From contig CANNLO010000066.1 of the NCBI GenBank assembly GCA_947505055.1, positions 1 through 17,508 of the forward strand: a stretch of 17,508 nt of DNA. Reading direction: 5' to 3'. The position numbers and the translations under genes were made by a program. Shown piece by piece: positions 15,240 to 17,508 of this stretch (position 1 is the stretch's first letter; every line of letters begins with the position of its first letter). The DNA comes from Methylococcaceae bacterium. GTDB lineage: Bacteria; Pseudomonadota; Gammaproteobacteria; Methylococcales; Methylomonadaceae. The notes under the pieces were generated by a model, which saw only the letters and a program-made list of their open reading frames with translations, was not told the DNA's origin and did no database searches.

Positions 15240-16600
15240 TGGGCTACCAATGTAATTTTTTTCATTGGGATTCCCACTAGGCCTAAACTAATTGAACTCG
15301 CGTGTACTCGGACAATCAGGGTATCATTCATCCAATGGTGCTGAACATGACTTTCTTGTGAGCCCTCCGCGATAGCAACTGTGATGCTGTAATCCCCATT
15401 AGGTAACACAGGCAAGCGAAATTCGAACTTTACAACGAGTTCATTACCTTGCGAAACCGCCTGAGGGTTGTGTTGATAAACAAGGAAGGTATTGTCACCG
15501 AAAACCACTTGACCAAGACGATCTTTAATCTGAAAGCCGACAATGGGGCGAAGTATATCTTTGTATGCCAAGCAACGAATTTCGAGAATGACATCTTCTC
15601 CGCCAACAATCCATGATAAGGGTGCGCCACCTTGATCAAGAAGTCGCACGGATGCTATTTTTGCGTTACCGGTACCAAATCCTTCCTGATCGGATTTAAA
15701 CTGAAAGACTTCGATGTCATTACGCAAGGTAGAGGCATTGATCAAAGTCTCGCGCATATCACGGTATTCAATCAGATCTGCTGCTATATTAATAGATACA
15801 GGAGGTTCGTTTGTTAAAATCCCCGCGACTTCCTGGCTTACTTCGTACAGGGTCGCAAGATAGTGCTCAACCACCTTTTTCGGAGTACCTGTTTCGGCAA
15901 CTTGCCCATGATTTAGTAAAATGGCTTTGTTGCATAAATTGACGACTACACCTGTGTCATGACTAACAAACAGAACGGTTCCAGTTTTCATAAACCCGCG
16001 CAAAAAGCGCATACATTTTTGGGTAAAAAATGCATCGCCCACTGCCAGCGCTTCATCAATAATCAAAACATTGGCATCCACATGCGCAATGACCGCAAAA
16101 GCCAGTCGCACCATCATCCCGCTGGAATAGGTTTTTACCGGCTGCTCGATAAAATCACCAATGTCAGCAAATGCAATGATATCATCAAACCGTGCATCAA
16201 TTTCCTGGTTGTTTAAACCCAGCACCGAGGCATTCATGTACACGTTTTCGTGCCCGGTAAACTCGGGATTAAAGCCAGAACCGAGCTCCAGCAAGGCAGC
16301 AACTCGACCATTGGTTTGGATGCTGCCGCTAGTGGGCGTTAGCGTGCCGCAGATCATTTGCAAAAGGGTAGATTTACCACTGCCGTTACACCCGATAATG
16401 CCAACGGTTTCGCCTTTTTTAACTTCAAAGGAAACGTCTTTAAGTGCCCAAAATTCCCGAAAATATTGCTTGGGATGCTGCCAGGTTAAACGTTGCAAAC
16501 GCGGGGCAATAAACTGTTTAAGCCGATCACGCGGGTTGTCGTAGATGTGATAGCACTTGCTAAGGTTTTGTACTTTGATGGCAATTTCGTTAGAGGACAT
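15236..16600 (-). CDS. wzt: O-antigen ABC transporter ATP-binding protein with C-terminal glycan-binding domain
   Basis: A 454-residue ATPase of the polysaccharide exporter. Counting from M at 16600: Walker A GCNGSGKST at 70-78, Q-loop region near 111, signature YSSGMM at 158-163, Walker B NVLIIDE at 177-183, H-loop H214. Residues about 285-454 form an extra domain (SVRLLDQGG, FGDNTF and LPNGDYSITVAIAEG are visible) like the Wzt C-terminal domain that recognises the end of the glycan chain. The frame is open to an ATG at 16651, but 16600 is the better start: AAGGAAGG at 16610-16617 lies nine bases upstream, the product then starts MSSNEIAIKVQNLSK as expected, and the overlap with wzm is only 11 bases. 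It works with Wzm in the inner membrane to export a finished lipid-linked polysaccharide. Confidence 0.93.
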   Translation of the reverse strand: MSSNEIAIKVQNLSKCYHIYDNPRDRLKQFIAPRLQRLTWQHPKQYFREFWALKDVSFEVKKGETVGIIGCNGSGKSTLLQMICGTLTPTSGSIQTNGRVAALLELGSGFNPEFTGHENVYMNASVLGLNNQEIDARFDDIIAFADIGDFIEQPVKTYSSGMMVRLAFAVIAHVDANVLIIDEALAVGDAFFTQKCMRFLRGFMKTGTVLFVSHDTGVVVNLCNKAILLNHGQVAETGTPKKVVEHYLATLYEVSQEVAGILTNEPPVSINIAADLIEYRDMRETLINASTLRNDIEVFQFKSDQEGFGTGNAKIASVRLLDQGGAPLSWIVGGEDVILEIRCLAYKDILRPIVGFQIKDRLGQVVFGDNTFLVYQHNPQAVSQGNELVVKFEFRLPVLPNGDYSITVAIAEGSQESHVQHHWMNDTLIVRVHASSISLGLVGIPMKKITLVAQ

Positions 16601-17348
16601 CAGCAAAACCCTTCCTTGTTTTTTGAAACAAGGCAAAACCTGCCCACGCAATCAGTGATCCCACTAAGGTGTATACACCCAACCCTACCCAGTTAGGTGT
16701 GTTGCCCCAAATTAAGACATCTCTAGCTTGCTCAATAATAAAAGTTAAAGGATTCGCCATAATAAAAGGCCGGAATCTTTCTGGCACGGCTGTAACAGGG
16801 TAAAATACAGGGGAGAGAAACATCAATACAGTCGTAATAATACCAATGGTTTGCCCCACATCACGCAAAAATACACCAATGGCTGCCAGTACCCAAGCAA
16901 GTCCCGTGGTAACAATAACCAGTGGCAGTAGTACTAGTGGTATGAAAACCGCTGTCCATTGCAGATAGTCATTAAACAAGGCAAAGGTGGCTAGTAACAC
17001 ACACAAACTAACCAGACTATGAAATAAGGCGGCGCCCATCGCGATAATGGGTAAAATCTCTAAAGGGAAGATGACTTTTTTTACGTAATTAACATTGCCC
17101 AGAATAAGTGAAGGCGCTCGATTAACTACCTCACTAAACAAACCCAATACGATCATGCCAACAAACAAGACAACAGCGAATTGGGTCTTGCTATCATCAC
17201 CACCGACGCCTCCCCAACGAGATTTAAATATCTCTGAAAATACAAAGGTATAAACCACTAACATAAACACGGGGTTAAAAAATGACCAAGCCAAGCCCAT
17301 TGCCGAGCCCTTATAACGGCCGACCACTTCACGTTTGGTCATTTGCAC
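16590..17348 (-). CDS. wzm: O-antigen ABC transporter permease (true N-terminus probably extends upstream)
   Basis: An ABC-2 type membrane permease with six hydrophobic segments. TKREVVGRYKGSAMGLAWSF near the start and the late FLSPVFYPV ... ANPLTF motifs are typical of Wzm, the channel partner of Wzt. The first usable canonical start is GTG at 17348, giving 252 residues. However, the frame stays open upstream to a TAA at 17448-17450, and its translation, including HATQPTSPLALCKSLWRNRQLIVQ (given in parts: HATQPTSPLALC, then KSLWRNRQLIVQ), looks like the usual Wzm N-terminus. No ATG, GTG or TTG occurs in that upstream part, so the real start is either non-canonical (CTG, ATT or ATC) or lost by mutation. 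It is the first gene of the - strand operon and overlaps wzt by 11 bases. Confidence 0.88.
   Translation of the reverse strand: MQMTKREVVGRYKGSAMGLAWSFFNPVFMLVVYTFVFSEIFKSRWGGVGGDDSKTQFAVVLFVGMIVLGLFSEVVNRAPSLILGNVNYVKKVIFPLEILPIIAMGAALFHSLVSLCVLLATFALFNDYLQWTAVFIPLVLLPLVIVTTGLAWVLAAIGVFLRDVGQTIGIITTVLMFLSPVFYPVTAVPERFRPFIMANPLTFIIEQARDVLIWGNTPNWVGLGVYTLVGSLIAWAGFALFQKTRKGFADVL
16610..16617 (-). promoter_or_regulatory. Ribosome binding site that decides the wzt start
   Basis: AAGGAAGG on the - strand, nine bases before the ATG at 16600 and inside the 3' end of wzm. It favours the 454-residue product over the longer 471-residue reading. Confidence 0.75.
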
Positions 17349-17508
17349 AATCAGCTGACGATTGCGCCATAGGCTTTTACATAATGCCAGCGGTGAGGTG
17401 GGTTGTGTGGCGTGAGGGTTTATAGCGATGGATGAATGACTCGAACTTTACTCTCTTGTTATTGTTCAGTGTGAAACGTAAATGGCGCGTCAAATTGGCT
17501 AAATCTTA
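17349..17508 (-). promoter_or_regulatory. Upstream region of the wzm operon
   Basis: The first 100 bases (17349-17447) continue the wzm reading frame without a canonical start. Beyond the TAA at 17448, the - strand carries AAGAGAG as a possible ribosome binding site around 17451-17457, and further up a TTGACG that could be a -35 element. No good -10 lies 16-18 bases from it, so the promoter is not settled. The window ends before the next gene. Confidence 0.3.

Noticed and set aside
16161..16544. A 127-codon frame on the + strand
   Set aside because: It is antisense to the ATPase core of wzt, whose Walker and signature motifs are intact.
15236..16651. Longer wzt reading starting at 16651
   Set aside because: The extra 17 residues lie inside wzm, lack a ribosome binding site, and are not typical of Wzt; ATG 16600 has AAGGAAGG in place.
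1..17508. Search by eye for CRISPR arrays, tRNA genes, transposases and integrase sites
   Set aside because: No regularly spaced repeats, no clover-leaf-like CCA-ended segment, and no transposase motifs were found; the repeat-flanked block carries no mobility gene.

Overview
The window is a surface-polysaccharide (O-antigen type) biosynthesis and export locus. Moderately low G+C, dense ATGA/TAATG gene overlaps and the type of the Wzm/Wzt pair suggest a gamma- or betaproteobacterium; the sequence does not settle the species. No tRNA, rRNA, CRISPR array or intact insertion sequence was seen.

Layout. (1) 208-3787, + strand: a methyltransferase-GT2 glycosyltransferase fusion, a second methyltransferase broken by a one-base frameshift, a doubtful small ORF overlapped by a terminator-like hairpin, and a flippase-like multi-pass membrane protein. 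(2) 3788-6544: a scrambled zone. It holds a 37-codon remnant of a secreted-protein gene, two decayed copies of the start of one gene family (73-bp direct repeats, about 89% identical), an intact 624-residue GT-C-like membrane protein between them, and about 320 bp of decayed coding-like + strand sequence. (3) 6545-17348, - strand, transcribed right to left: wzm, wzt, a possible 45-codon micro-ORF, an 876-residue methyltransferase/GT4 fusion, a GT-A transferase, an acyltransferase-3 protein, a 470-residue GT-C-like membrane protein, UDP-glucuronate decarboxylase, a GT2 polyprenyl-phosphate glycosyltransferase and a GtrA-family membrane protein. Most of these genes overlap by 1-11 bases, so the block reads as one operon.

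How the genes work together (inference). Cytoplasmic glycosyltransferases build a lipid-linked glycan. The methyltransferase domains may modify or cap it, and Wzm/Wzt exports it, with the Wzt C-terminal domain reading the chain. The uxs-GT2-gtrA trio, joined by two 4-base overlaps, looks like a unit making UDP-xylose, moving a sugar onto polyprenyl phosphate and flipping it. A GT-C protein (the 470- or 624-residue gene) would then use it in the periplasm. This possible xylose-decoration module is the most interesting system in the window. The broken genes and repeat-flanked island point to recent rearrangement where the two gene blocks converge.
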